In this document: piece by piece, positions 8,719 through 19,503 of the stretch
Layout of the letters: each line of letters starts with the position of its first letter
Position numbering within the stretch: the first letter of the stretch is position 1
Assembly: GCF_028289705.1 (NCBI RefSeq)
Contig: NZ_JANQOI010000104.1
Span: 31,026 to 95,025, forward strand
Reading direction: 5' to 3'
DNA length: 64,000 nucleotides
Source of the DNA: Pelagibius sp.
Lineage (GTDB): Bacteria; Pseudomonadota; Alphaproteobacteria; Kiloniellales; Kiloniellaceae
Notes under the pieces: generated by a model
Database searches by the model: none
What the model was told of the DNA's origin: nothing
Seen by the model: only the letters and a program-made list of their open reading frames with translations
Translations under genes and position numbers: made by a program

Positions 8719-8805
8719 ATTGCCGGACTTGTTCCGGCAATCCATCGCGGTCCGGGTCTCGGTCTTTCCATGGACTCTCGGGACAAGCCCGAGAGTGACG
8801 ATGGG
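8719..8805. repeat. Dispersed palindromic intergenic repeat (copy A)
   Basis: Two hairpins in tandem: TTGCCGGA/TCCGGCAA around CTTGT, then CTCTCGGG/CCCGAGAG around ACAAG, separated by about 30 bases and ending in GTGACGATGG. The same design recurs at 40817-40945. The left half of this unit is also found at 6957-6970 on the far side of the IS110 element. Confidence 0.75.
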
Positions 8806-8878
8806 GATTAAGATGAGACGGGCAACCCATTGATCTGAAAGACTTTGGTTCGACTTGAACTCTGAGGGCGGCGGGACG

Positions 8879-9382
8879 ATGGTGGGCAAAGCCGAGAAGT
8901 CTTTAAGCTCAGGCGATCACGACAACGCCGGGGTGATCGCCCACCCGCCGCTGATCTACCTGGGGGCTCTGCTGATCGGTCTCGCATGCGATTGGGGGCT
9001 GGCCCTTCCCGCCCTGCCCTTGCCGGGTGGGATTGCCGGACACGCGCTGGCCGCGGTCCCGGGCGTTCTCGGCGCGGTGCTCCTGTTCGCCGCCGCGGCC
9101 CGCTTTATCCGCGCCGGAACCAACATCCCCACCCACCGGCCGACGACGGCCCTGGTGACCGAGGGGCTCTACCGCTTCAGCCGGAACCCCATCTACCTCG
9201 GCCTGACCCTGATCTATCTGGGCCTGGCCGTGGCCTTCTCCAGCCTCGCCGCCCTTGCCCTTCTGCCCATCGTCCTGGGGGTCATGCAGGTCGGCGTGAT
9301 CCGGCGCGAGGAGCGTTATCTCGAGCGCAAGTTCGGCGAGAGCTATCTGGCCTACAAGTCCCGGGTGCGGCGCTGGCTTTAG
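8879..9382 (+). CDS. Isoprenylcysteine methyltransferase/PEMT-like membrane methyltransferase
   Basis: A 167-residue integral membrane protein with four or so hydrophobic helices (residues of about 25-50, 55-75, 110-135). The C-terminal region has the SAM-binding pattern of the ICMT/phospholipid methyltransferase group: TEGLYRFSRNPIYLGL, then EERYLERKFGESYLAYKSRVRRWL. The substrate cannot be told; bacterial members modify lipids or small molecules as often as proteins. The ATG was preferred over an upstream TTG because it has purine-rich sequence ahead. It lies just right of the IS110 element, between purC and purS. Confidence 0.88.
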   Translation: MVGKAEKSLSSGDHDNAGVIAHPPLIYLGALLIGLACDWGLALPALPLPGGIAGHALAAVPGVLGAVLLFAAAARFIRAGTNIPTHRPTTALVTEGLYRFSRNPIYLGLTLIYLGLAVAFSSLAALALLPIVLGVMQVGVIRREERYLERKFGESYLAYKSRVRRWL

Positions 9383-9408
9383 GGGCTTTCATGTCTTGAC
9401 GGCACCGG

Positions 9409-9471
9409 CCCGCGCCCCCTCCCGGCCACCCATGGGCATTATCCTGGTGGGTGGCCGGGAGGGGGCGCGGG
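9409..9471. repeat. Long perfect inverted repeat (24-bp stem)
   Basis: Bases 9409-9432 and 9448-9471 are exact reverse complements, very GC-rich, around a 15-base loop; pairing continues imperfectly outward to about 9401 and 9479. There is no T-run after the stem, so a simple intrinsic terminator is doubtful. It lies between the membrane methyltransferase and the first SYLF gene. Confidence 0.85.
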
Positions 9472-9648
9472 CTGGCACCGAATTCGACGTAAGTCGATAA
9501 CCTGGAACCCTTGCCAGATCCCTTGGCGGCACCACCCTTGCTTCCTTGACACGGCGCGCGGCCTCCAGCCTTGGTGGTACATGCCCTGACACAAGACTGT
9601 GCTAGATTGCAGGGCATTCGGGCTTGGTCGACTTGAGAGGAGACAGCG

Positions 9649-10203
9649 ATGCGCTTCCGCTTCCCCGCCATCTTGGCTGTCATGGTGGTGATTGCCGCCA
9701 CCATCGATGGCGCCCCCGCCAGCGCCGAGAAGGCCGGGACCATCGAGAAGAACTCCCGCGACGCTCTGGCGCAGCTCCTGGGCAACTCGGAGGCCGCCAA
9801 GCGGCTCGCCGTCGACGCCGCCGGCATCCTGGTGTTTCCCAAGATCGTCAAGGGCGGCCTGATCGTCGGCGGCCAGTACGGCGAAGGCGCCCTGTTCAAG
9901 GACGAGGCCGTGGCGGGCTACTACAGCACCGCGGCCGCTTCCTTTGGCCTGCAGGCCGGTCTCCAGACCTACGGCTACGCCGTCTTCTTCCTCGACGAGG
10001 GCGCCCTGGGGTTCCTGGACGACAGCGACGGCTGGGAAATCGGCACCGCCCCCAACGTCGTCGTGGTGGACAAGGGCGCCGCCGCCACACTCAGCACCAC
10101 CTCGGCCCAGGAAGACATCTATATCTTTTTCTTCGATCAGAAGGGCCTGATGGCCGAGCTCAGCATCCAGGGCAGCAAGATCACCACCCTCAACCCTGAC
10201 TAG
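9649..10203 (+). CDS. Secreted SYLF (Ysc84) domain lipid-binding protein, copy 1
   Basis: A 184-residue protein with a Sec signal peptide (residues 1-26, cleavage near APASA-EK). The mature part is a single SYLF domain with SEAAKRLAVDAAGILVFP, KGGLIVGGQYGEGAL and YYSTAAASFGLQAG. SYLF domains bind phosphoinositide-type or other anionic lipids in eukaryotes; bacterial secreted members are of unknown function. GGAG stands 8 bases before the ATG. It is followed 100 bases later by a close paralogue, and the pair separates the purC side from purSQL. Confidence 0.92.
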   Translation: MRFRFPAILAVMVVIAATIDGAPASAEKAGTIEKNSRDALAQLLGNSEAAKRLAVDAAGILVFPKIVKGGLIVGGQYGEGALFKDEAVAGYYSTAAASFGLQAGLQTYGYAVFFLDEGALGFLDDSDGWEIGTAPNVVVVDKGAAATLSTTSAQEDIYIFFFDQKGLMAELSIQGSKITTLNPD

Positions 10204-10306
10204 GGCCTGGGCGATGTGCTTAGGGCATCGATCGCTCTGGCCCCTGTCCCGCGGAAAGCGGTAGAATCCGAGTCGGTTCGAGATGCCGATCCGGAAGGAG
10301 ATGACG

Positions 10307-10864
10307 ATGCGCCCAAAGTTTTTGACGGTTCTTGCGGCTTTGGCGGTGGCGGTGACTGCGGCCTTCGCCGAGCCGGCGCTCGCACAGTCGGAACGCGCCA
10401 CCACGATCGAGACCAACGCCCGAGACGCCTTCACCCTGCTCAAGGAGAACTCGGAGGCAGCCAAGCGGCTGGCCGTCGACGCCGCCGGCATCCTGGTGTT
10501 TCCCAAGATCGTCAAGGGTGGCCTGATCGTCGGCGGCCAGTACGGCGAGGGCGCCCTCTTCAAGAACGAGGCCCTGTCCGGCTATTACAGCACCGCCGCG
10601 GCTTCCCTGGGCCTGCAGGCCGGGCTCCAGACCTTCGGCTATGCGATCTTTTTCCTGAACGAGGACGGCCTGAACTACCTCGACAACAGCGACGGCTGGG
10701 AGATCGGCACAGCCCCCAACGTCGTGGTGGTGGACTCAGGCGCGGGGGCATCGCTGACCACGACCTCCGCGCGCGGAAACATCTACGTCTTCTTCTTCGA
10801 CCAGAAGGGGCTGATGGCCGGACTGACCATCGAGGGCACCAAGATCACCACGATCGATCCCTAG
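10307..10864 (+). CDS. Secreted SYLF (Ysc84) domain lipid-binding protein, copy 2
   Basis: A 185-residue paralogue of the preceding gene. From the segment SEAAKRLAVDAAGILVFPKI onward the two proteins are nearly identical over long blocks. The ATG after AAGGAG was chosen; it gives a signal peptide ending AEPALA-Q, in register with copy 1. Differences concentrate in the signal peptide and in residues about 125-160 (NEDGLNYLDNSDG against DEGALGFLDDSDG). A recent tandem duplication is the simplest explanation. Confidence 0.92.
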   Translation: MRPKFLTVLAALAVAVTAAFAEPALAQSERATTIETNARDAFTLLKENSEAAKRLAVDAAGILVFPKIVKGGLIVGGQYGEGALFKNEALSGYYSTAAASLGLQAGLQTFGYAIFFLNEDGLNYLDNSDGWEIGTAPNVVVVDSGAGASLTTTSARGNIYVFFFDQKGLMAGLTIEGTKITTIDP

Positions 10865-11003
10865 CGCTGACTAAGACTCCACACCAAGCGAATTGCGGCC
10901 CTCTTTCCGTTCGTGGCCGGCTTGTTTTGGGGAGCCGGCAAGGCTAATGTCCGGCCACCTTTCCACCCCGCGAGTCGGAACGATCCGGCCCATGAAGGCC
11001 CCC

Positions 11004-11246
11004 ATGAAAGCACGAGTCCACGTCACTCTGAAGACCGGTGTGCTCGATCCCCAGGGCAAGGCCATTGAACAGGCCCTCGCGGCCCTCGGCTTTGGCGGGG
11101 TCGACAACGTCCGCCAGGGCAAGGTGATCGAGTTCTCCCTGCAGGAAAGTGATCGCGCCAAGGCCCAGGCCGATGTCGAGGCCATGTGCGAGAAGCTGCT
11201 GGCCAACACGGTCATCGAAAACTACGCCATCGAGCTGGATGCCTGA
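11004..11246 (+). CDS. purS: Phosphoribosylformylglycinamidine synthase subunit PurS
   Basis: An 80-residue protein beginning MKARVHVTLKTGVLDPQGKA, the typical PurS start, with the conserved FGGVDNVRQGKVIEF segment. PurS bridges PurL and PurQ and helps pass ammonia. An in-frame ATG 12 bases upstream is possible but would add MKAP. The gene is followed by a DUF1089-type gene overlapping by 8 bases and then purQ and purL, forming a tight operon. Confidence 0.95.
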   Translation: MKARVHVTLKTGVLDPQGKAIEQALAALGFGGVDNVRQGKVIEFSLQESDRAKAQADVEAMCEKLLANTVIENYAIELDA

Positions 11247-11886
11247 GACCGCGCCCGCAGGTGCCGCCGGGTCGCAGCCGGCAGAGCAGGCGGCCGCCGG
11301 CAACACGGTGCGCGACGTCTACTGGACGCCCTGGGAAGGGCCCGGCGTCGAACACCTGCACATGACCGACTACGGCGACCGGATCGCCGCCTTCGGGCTG
11401 ATCCTGCGCCCGCTGGGCGACCAGCATGTGCGCATCCGCATCGGCTATCACGCCGATGCCCTGTGGAACACCCGGCGCGTGATGGTTGCCCTTGCCACCG
11501 CCGACGAGGACCGGCCCCGCAAGGTGGTGCTGGAAGGCGACGGAGAGGGCCGCTGGCGCCTGATGGAACAGGAGGCCCCGCAGTTCGAAGGCTGCCGCGA
11601 CGTCGACATCGAGGTCAGCCCCTTCAGCAACACCGTGCCGATCCGCCGCCTCAATCTGAGGCCCGGCCAGTCCGCAGAAATCGGGGCGGTCTACGTGCCG
11701 CTGCCCAGCCTGGAGCCGAGGCTGGTGCGGCAGCGCTACACCTGCCTGGAGCCGCTGGGGCCCCTGGGCGGTGCCTTCGCGTACGAAAACCTGGAAAGCG
11801 GCATCACCGCCGAGTTGAAGGTCGACGGCGACGGGCTGGTCAAGGACTACCCCGAGGCCTTCCGCCGGAGCTGGCCGACGTGGTGA
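11239..11886 (+). CDS. Putative glycolipid-binding (DUF1089) domain protein
   Basis: A 215-residue soluble protein whose ATG overlaps the end of purS by 8 bases, so it is translationally coupled. It contains [11 protein letters not shown] near residue 31 and a long beta-rich region ending FRRSWP, the pattern of the putative glycolipid-binding family. Pfam-type naming rests on distant structural likeness, so the function is uncertain. Its place inside purS-purQ-purL is the main oddity: it may be a hitchhiker or have a purine-linked role. Confidence 0.75.
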   Translation: MPETAPAGAAGSQPAEQAAAGNTVRDVYWTPWEGPGVEHLHMTDYGDRIAAFGLILRPLGDQHVRIRIGYHADALWNTRRVMVALATADEDRPRKVVLEGDGEGRWRLMEQEAPQFEGCRDVDIEVSPFSNTVPIRRLNLRPGQSAEIGAVYVPLPSLEPRLVRQRYTCLEPLGPLGGAFAYENLESGITAELKVDGDGLVKDYPEAFRRSWPTW

Positions 11887-11944
11887 ACGGCCGCAGCGGC
11901 GCGGTCGCCGCCGCCAGACCCCGAGCACAGCAGGGAGCGTGCCC

Positions 11945-12630
11945 ATGAAGGCCGCGGTCATCGTCTTTCCCGGGTCCAACTGCGACCGCGACGTGCAGGT
12001 CGCGCTCAGGCAGTCCATGGGGCGAGAGCCGCTGATGGTCTGGCACAAGGAAACCGACTTCGACCCGGTGGACCTCATCGTCCTGCCCGGCGGTTTCTCC
12101 TACGGCGACTATCTGCGCTGCGGCGCCATGGCCGCCAACTCCCCGGTGATGAAGGAGGTCGTGGCCCGCGCCGACAAGGGGGTGGCGGTGCTGGGGATCT
12201 GCAACGGCTTTCAGATGCTCACCGAAGCGGGGCTGCTGCCCGGCGTGCTCATGCGCAACGCCGATCTGAAGTTCGTCTGCCGTGACGTCACCGTGCGGGT
12301 GGAGAGCAGCCAGAGCCTCTTTACCCACAAGTACGAGCAGGGCCAGCCGATCCGCATCCCCGTCGCCCACCACGACGGCAACTACTTCACCGACGAGGCC
12401 GGACTGCAGCGTCTGGAAGACCGCGGCCAGATCGCCTTTCGCTATTGCGATGCCGAGGGCGCGGTCACGGCCGAGGCCAACCCCAACGGCTCCCAGCGCA
12501 ACATCGCCGGGGTCTACAACGAGACCAAGACCGTGCTCGGCCTGATGCCCCATCCCGAGCGCCTGGCCGACCCGAAGCTGGGCGGCAGCGACGGGCGCGG
12601 CGTCTTCGACGGCCTGGTGGAGGCGCTGGC

Positions 12631-12634
<4 letters not shown>
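11945..12634 (+). CDS. purQ: Phosphoribosylformylglycinamidine synthase subunit PurQ (glutaminase)
   Basis: A 229-residue class I glutamine amidotransferase that releases ammonia for FGAM synthesis. The start [16 protein letters not shown] is the family start, with GGGAG just upstream. The catalytic Cys lies in [11 protein letters not shown] (near residue 87), and the His-Glu pair in LMPHPERL near the C-terminus. The stop codon overlaps the purL ATG (ATGA). Confidence 0.97.
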
Positions 12635-14844
<2,210 letters not shown>

Positions 14845-14912
14845 GGCGCGGCCTCTTCCCTGGAGAGATCAACGAGAGGCCCGGGTGAGCGGGCCGGGGA
14901 AGGAAACCGAGC

Positions 14913-15152
14913 ATGCCGATGAATCCGGCGGAAATCGAGGGCATGATCAAGACGGCCATGCCGGACGCGGAGGTCCGCATCGAGGACCTGCGCGGCGACG
15001 GCGACCACTACGCCGCCTACATCGTGTCCGCGGCCTTCCGCGGCAAGACCCGGGTGCAGCAACATCAGATGGTCTATGAGGCCCTGCAGGGGCGCATGGG
15101 CAACGAGCTCCACGCGCTGGCGCTGCAGACCTCGACCCCGCCCGAGGCTTGA
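14913..15152 (+). CDS. bolA: BolA family protein
   Basis: A 79-residue BolA/IbaG-type protein with the VRIEDLRGDGDHYAAYIVSAAF and HQMVYEAL..MGNELHALAL segments. The invariant C-terminal His (LHALAL) and the loop with GDGDHY supply ligands for a [2Fe-2S] cluster shared with a monothiol glutaredoxin. The partner gene follows 105 bases downstream, the usual arrangement in Alphaproteobacteria. Confidence 0.95.
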   Translation: MPMNPAEIEGMIKTAMPDAEVRIEDLRGDGDHYAAYIVSAAFRGKTRVQQHQMVYEALQGRMGNELHALALQTSTPPEA

Positions 15153-15257
15153 GCGTGGCTTGAGCCGTCGGCGCGGCAACGAGACGAAGCGGCGCGTGAG
15201 CGCCCAGAGAACCGGGCGCCCCGAAGCGGGGGCGCCGCAAAGAAAGGAGTGAAGGTT

Positions 15258-15596
<339 letters not shown>

Positions 15597-15622
15597 GCCG
15601 GCGCGCCGGATAGCGCAAACAA

Positions 15623-15661
15623 AGGGCCGCCTCCTCCGGGACGCGGCCCTTTCGTTTTTTT
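15623..15661 (+). terminator. Intrinsic terminator after grxD
   Basis: AGGGCCGC and GCGGCCCT form the stem, with a 12-base loop, followed by a T-rich run (TTCGTTTTTTTC). A decayed version of this segment also lies after the grxD remnant near 17939-17965. Confidence 0.85.
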
Positions 15662-15968
15662 CATAACGAATAGCGAGTTCTGGCCAGAGAGATACTGAAC
15701 ATTCGCTACCTGCAGGCGCGGCCTCTACTTTTCGTACCACTGACATCACGAATAAGATCTAGACAAAACAGTTCAGCAAACCATTTCTCCCGTCACGAAA
15801 TTCACCAAGAGTCATATACAAAGATGCTCGTATATCGCAAGAAACGGATGGGAGCCTAGAGACCACCTCTTGGCGTCAACATAGTTGAATTACAATCAAC
15901 ACTTCACGTGAACGGTTATTACGTGAGCAAGAAAGTAATCTAGCGTTCCTTTGTCTGAATCATTAGTG
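15662..15968. other. AT-rich intergenic DNA at the left side of the island
   Basis: Base composition drops sharply right after the grxD terminator. I see no open frame, tRNA or clear repeat in these 300 bases. It is likely the left part of acquired DNA holding the membrane/TPR gene. Confidence 0.5.
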
Positions 15969-17321
15969 TTACTTGATATCATTGCCCAATAGTTGCGAGA
16001 ACTCCTCATCTTTATCCTCGAAGAATCCCTCCAAATCATCTTCCCCTGGAACCTTGCGGGGATGATTTGGGTCCCAGAGCATTTGGAGGTGTTTCCGCCA
16101 TGATGGCCTAAGCTGAAGGGTCTTCTTCACAGCCTCAAAAGCCTCATCTCTCGTCGGTTTCAGTTCATCGACCGACTTCCCCTTATCCCGATACCACGAG
16201 TACTTCTGACCGAATGCAGCACACCTAATGAGCCAGTACGTTGGATTGGATCCCATTTCTGGGTCTCGTCTTAGTTCTTCACCTGCTTCTATCGCCCTCT
16301 CAAATCCCCCCGGATAGCTATCGTAAAGGTAAGCATTCATTAACTCCAAAGATACAGAACGCCCCAGGTTATCTTGCTTCTTTGCTGATTCCGATCTGGT
16401 CGCGATGGTCAATTGAATTATTGCCGCATCTGGGTCTCCTGCCTTTATCAACATACGCGCATACTCTTGCCTTAGTTCAACGTTGCCCGAATCAACTGAT
16501 AGGGCTTTGTCATACGCATCTCTTGCCTTGCTGAAATTTCCTGCTTGAACCTGGGCCCTTGCCCAAGCAATGAGTTCTGGAACAGTGGACAGCGTGGAAA
16601 ACGGCAGATTCCTAACGGCCCGTGCTTCGCGTGAAAGTGACTCTGGAACAATAGATTGTCCCGGAAACTGGTCATCAAGCCGCAAGTCATAAATCACGTC
16701 AATACCATGAGCCTCGTCGGCTCCGAATACAACGGTATCGGCTCTAATGAGAGCGCCTTGGAGATAGAGACGGGTCAGTAAGTAGCCCGCCAGGAAACCA
16801 GTGATCCCAAACAAAGCAATGATCGACGCCGATATCGTTTGACTACCTTCGAGATCTCGAAAAGATGACGCCCCATATGTACTTAGATTACCGAACAGAT
16901 CTATGAGCTCTCTGATTTGAGTCAAGCCGACACCAACCAGAATCTTCGTCAGCCAATCTGAAATCTGCTCGAGATTCGTGTTTACGCCACCCTTGATTCT
17001 CACCGACCGTATGGCTTGTTCTGATTCAATAGAATCGTTCTGTCGATCACGAACTTCCGACTCTTCAGGATATTGAACGCTTCGGGGAATGCCAAATAAG
17101 AAACCTAAAAGCCCTCCTGCTAGGTGAACCGCAGTTGCTAAAAGGATACAAGATCCCAGCACCCGTACAAATGTGCCAGGAGCCTCAGAGAGCTCGCTTG
17201 CGGAAATGGATATGAGAATAAGCCCGAGACCTCCGACAACTATGATTGTAACAATTCCAATCAATGCGATAAGCGGATCTTGAATAGTCCTACGACCCAT
17301 AGAACGGAGATGGTCACTCAT
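15969..17321 (-). CDS. Membrane protein with N-terminal transmembrane region and C-terminal TPR-like repeats
   Basis: A 450-residue protein, started at the ATG after GGAGGAGG. Hydrophobic helices lie at about residues 17-40 and 53-77, followed by LGFLFGIPRSVQ; then comes NTNLEQISDWLTKILVGVGLTQ and two further helices near 125-145 and 165-190. The cytosolic C-terminal half has helical repeats of TPR type (ELIAWARAQVQAGNFSKARDAYDKALS near 250). The codon use is AT-rich compared with all its neighbours, so it was probably acquired. I do not know a function; membrane-anchored TPR proteins of this look occur in accessory islands. Confidence 0.75.
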   Translation of the reverse strand: MSDHLRSMGRRTIQDPLIALIGIVTIIVVGGLGLILISISASELSEAPGTFVRVLGSCILLATAVHLAGGLLGFLFGIPRSVQYPEESEVRDRQNDSIESEQAIRSVRIKGGVNTNLEQISDWLTKILVGVGLTQIRELIDLFGNLSTYGASSFRDLEGSQTISASIIALFGITGFLAGYLLTRLYLQGALIRADTVVFGADEAHGIDVIYDLRLDDQFPGQSIVPESLSREARAVRNLPFSTLSTVPELIAWARAQVQAGNFSKARDAYDKALSVDSGNVELRQEYARMLIKAGDPDAAIIQLTIATRSESAKKQDNLGRSVSLELMNAYLYDSYPGGFERAIEAGEELRRDPEMGSNPTYWLIRCAAFGQKYSWYRDKGKSVDELKPTRDEAFEAVKKTLQLRPSWRKHLQMLWDPNHPRKVPGEDDLEGFFEDKDEEFSQLLGNDIK

Positions 17322-17675
17322 CACTCCTCCTCCTGCATCATCAAATTGATCACTATGGGATTAACGATTATGCCACAAACAAGAACTCTTGGGTATTCAC
17401 AAAACTTTCTTGAATCAGTAACGCATTAGAACACCTATAGCGCTCTCCCACTACACAGCGAACCACCATTATTTGAAGGATTACTAGCTGCTTTCTGCCG
17501 GCATATCTTGAATTGCTGGCATGTTATGGTCTTCAATCCTTGGTGTGTTTATCGTCGTCCATAACCAACCAATACGGTTGCTGTGGCTTCATGTTGGTCA
17601 GGTTATGTCGTGTGGCTGGAAGTCGCTTGAATTCGCGTCTTCAAAGCGAAATCTGGCCTGATCGTAACGGGTCGT
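17322..17675. other. AT-rich non-coding DNA upstream of the island gene
   Basis: No convincing gene is visible. The segment probably holds the promoter of the membrane/TPR gene, and it ends where remnants of LysR and glutaredoxin genes begin. Confidence 0.45.
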
Positions 17676-17772
17676 TTAGCCTGCCGTCGCCTGAGTACGC
17701 GTTTCCTCGGGAATCCATTTCCGGAAGATGCGGACAATGAGGTCGTCCAGGGCGGACAGTGACAGAGGAAGA
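17676..17772 (-). pseudogene. Remnant of a LysR-type regulator C-terminus
   Basis: On the minus strand this reads ...LSALDDLIVRIFRKWIPEETRTQATAG and then a stop. It matches the end of the complete LysR gene at 20397-21302 (TALDDRPIRIFRAWLAEETQTRAVDVG) in ALDD, RIFR, W, EET and spacing. The DNA is also alike (GGAAGATGCGG, GGTCGTCCAGGGCGG, CAGAGGAAG). No upstream part of the gene is present, so it is a fragment. Confidence 0.75.
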
Positions 17773-17799
17773 CGAGCCTACGGCCCGCCCCGCCGCTTT

Positions 17800-17965
17800 G
17801 GGCTCTACGCGAACCAGGTGGCTGGCGACCACGGCATCGTCCGTGAGATGTTCCAGACTGGCGAACTCTCCGAGTTCCGCCAAACCAACGGCATCGACGC
17901 GAAGCCGGCGGCGTAAGCCGAAGCGCCGGACAGCGACAACAAGGGGCCACCTCTTCGGGACGCTG
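17800..17965 (+). pseudogene. Remnant of a second grxD 3' end
   Basis: From 17818 to the stop at 17914-17916 this encodes VAGDHGIVREMFQTGELSEF and RQTNGIDAKPAA, almost the same as the C-terminus of the glutaredoxin at 15258-15596. Likeness at DNA level continues past the stop into the terminator region. By eye it is close to nine bases in ten identical over about 145 bases, so it is diverged, not a fresh copy. The CGFS half is absent. Confidence 0.85.
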
Positions 17966-18083
17966 CCCAACTGCCTTCACGGTGTAGGGCGGCAACCGCC
18001 GGATGTTCATTAGGGGTAGTGGGTATAGAGTCTCGGACGGAACGCGGTAGTGTTGGCTGAGCCCTATCGGAAAGGCAGAGGCC

Positions 18084-19385
18084 ATGCCGTTCCTGAGACT
18101 CGTTCTATGGGTTGCCCTGCCGACGCTTCTGGTGGTGGCGCCCGGCTACGGCCAAGACGGCGTTGACACCTGTCCGCGCGAAAGGGGCGCGGTCATCGAG
18201 GACCTGCCGGCGGCCCTGGCGAAGCACGCGGAACGCGTAAGCGAGCGCTACGACGAACTCCTGGGGGCCAGGGACCGCGGTGATCAACTGCTCATCGGCG
18301 GCGCATCCGGGCTCTGCAATGCGGATCTGGCGCGCGCGGACCTGCGCGGTGCCAACCTCGCCTACGCAAACCTCCGCGGCGCGTTGCTGACGCGGTCCGA
18401 TCTCAGCGGGGCGGTCCTGGAAGGCGCGGACCTGACGGGTGCAAAGCTGTCCTATGCGAAGCTTGACCGAACCTTCCTCGTGGCGGCGCGGTTTCGCGGC
18501 GCCGATCTCATCAACGTGGATTTCCGGGACGCCAACCTGACCGGGGCCGACCTCACCGGCGCCAACCTTCAGGGCGCGAACCTGGAAGGCGCGATCCTTT
18601 TCCGGACCGTGCTGACGGATGCGAAGCTCGAAAACGCGCGGCTGGCGGGCGCGCAGTTCGAACCCAGAGGCCAGCCCGCCTCGGAATGGCTGGTCGCTTT
18701 GAACGGCGTCTCGCGCGTCTGGTTCTGTGAGGACGAGGAGGGCGCCATGGTACGCCTGCGCGCCCTGTTCAGGGACGGCGGCCTCAGAGCGCTGGAGCGC
18801 GAGGCGACCTTCGCCATCGAACGGCACCGGACGGCCTATGCCCTGGCCCGTTGGGACCCCGACCTGGAGAACTCCTGCGGCCGTCTGAGGCAGGACCGCT
18901 GGGCGGCGGTCGAAGGCGCGTTCCGTCTCCTGCTCTTCGAGTGGACGAGCGGCTATGGCCTCGCCTATGGGCGGCCGATCCTGATCCTCCTGGGTCTCGT
19001 TTTGGTTTTCGCCCTGGTCTATCTGCCGGTGCTCCTGATCACGCCGGCGGGACCAGACGGCAGCGGCATCTACCGCATCTGGCCGGCCGGCCGCATCACG
19101 CAAAGCGGCCCGGCGCCGGCCGCTGCCGAGGACGTGATCGTGGAGCGGCTGAGCCCGCGCGGCCTCCCGGCTCTGGGGCTGGCGCTCTACTTCAGTCTGC
19201 TCTCGGCCTTTCACCTGGGCTGGCGGGATCTGAACGTCGGTTCATGGCTGGCGCGCCTTCAGCCCCGCGACTATGCGCTGCGCGGCCAGGGCTGGGTCCG
19301 CGTCGTCTCCGGCGTTCAATCGCTGATCAGCGTCTACCTTCTGGCCTTGTGGGTGCTCACCTACTTCGGCCGTCCCTTCGAATGA
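18084..19385 (+). CDS. Secreted/membrane pentapeptide-repeat protein with C-terminal transmembrane region
   Basis: A 433-residue protein with a signal peptide (cleavage near GYGQ). Residues of about 75-190 form a run of pentapeptide repeats of the A(D/N)LXX type (ADLRGANLAYANLRG and so on), predicted to fold as a right-handed beta helix in the periplasm. A linker with conserved Cys (WFCEDEEG, ENSCGRL) leads to hydrophobic helices near 293-318 and 405-430. The last part (FSLLSAFHLGWRDLNVGSW) resembles the pore-like tail of some pentapeptide channel-type proteins, but this is a weak likeness. No neighbour explains its job. Confidence 0.8.
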   Translation: MPFLRLVLWVALPTLLVVAPGYGQDGVDTCPRERGAVIEDLPAALAKHAERVSERYDELLGARDRGDQLLIGGASGLCNADLARADLRGANLAYANLRGALLTRSDLSGAVLEGADLTGAKLSYAKLDRTFLVAARFRGADLINVDFRDANLTGADLTGANLQGANLEGAILFRTVLTDAKLENARLAGAQFEPRGQPASEWLVALNGVSRVWFCEDEEGAMVRLRALFRDGGLRALEREATFAIERHRTAYALARWDPDLENSCGRLRQDRWAAVEGAFRLLLFEWTSGYGLAYGRPILILLGLVLVFALVYLPVLLITPAGPDGSGIYRIWPAGRITQSGPAPAAAEDVIVERLSPRGLPALGLALYFSLLSAFHLGWRDLNVGSWLARLQPRDYALRGQGWVRVVSGVQSLISVYLLALWVLTYFGRPFE

Positions 19386-19503
19386 CCCTGCCTTGAGCGA
19401 TAGCCCAGGGAAGCGGTCGCCATCCTTTGCCATCGTGGCCGTCGTCCAGGGTCACCAGTGCGCATCGCTGCGGAAAGCAGAGCGGCGGATCCCCTCTCCC
19501 CAA

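Larger units (their letters stand above)
6971..8727 (-). mobile_element. IS110-family insertion element in a palindromic repeat
   Basis: The proposed element lies between two CT dinucleotides (6969-6970 and 8728-8729). Joining the left flank TTGCCGGACT to the right flank TGTTCCGGCAA restores a perfect palindrome, TTGCCGGA..TCCGGCAA, which is a dispersed repeat in this genome. IS110 elements have no terminal inverted repeats and exchange at a 2-base core, which fits. The element holds one transposase gene and a 415-base non-coding segment downstream of it. The right boundary is less certain because TTGCCGGA also occurs just inside it. Confidence 0.6.

Noticed and set aside
18015..18024. GGTAGTGGGT, equal to the first ten bases of the IS1-type transposon end
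   Set aside because: The match stops after ten bases and there is no partner end nearby; probably chance or too decayed to call.
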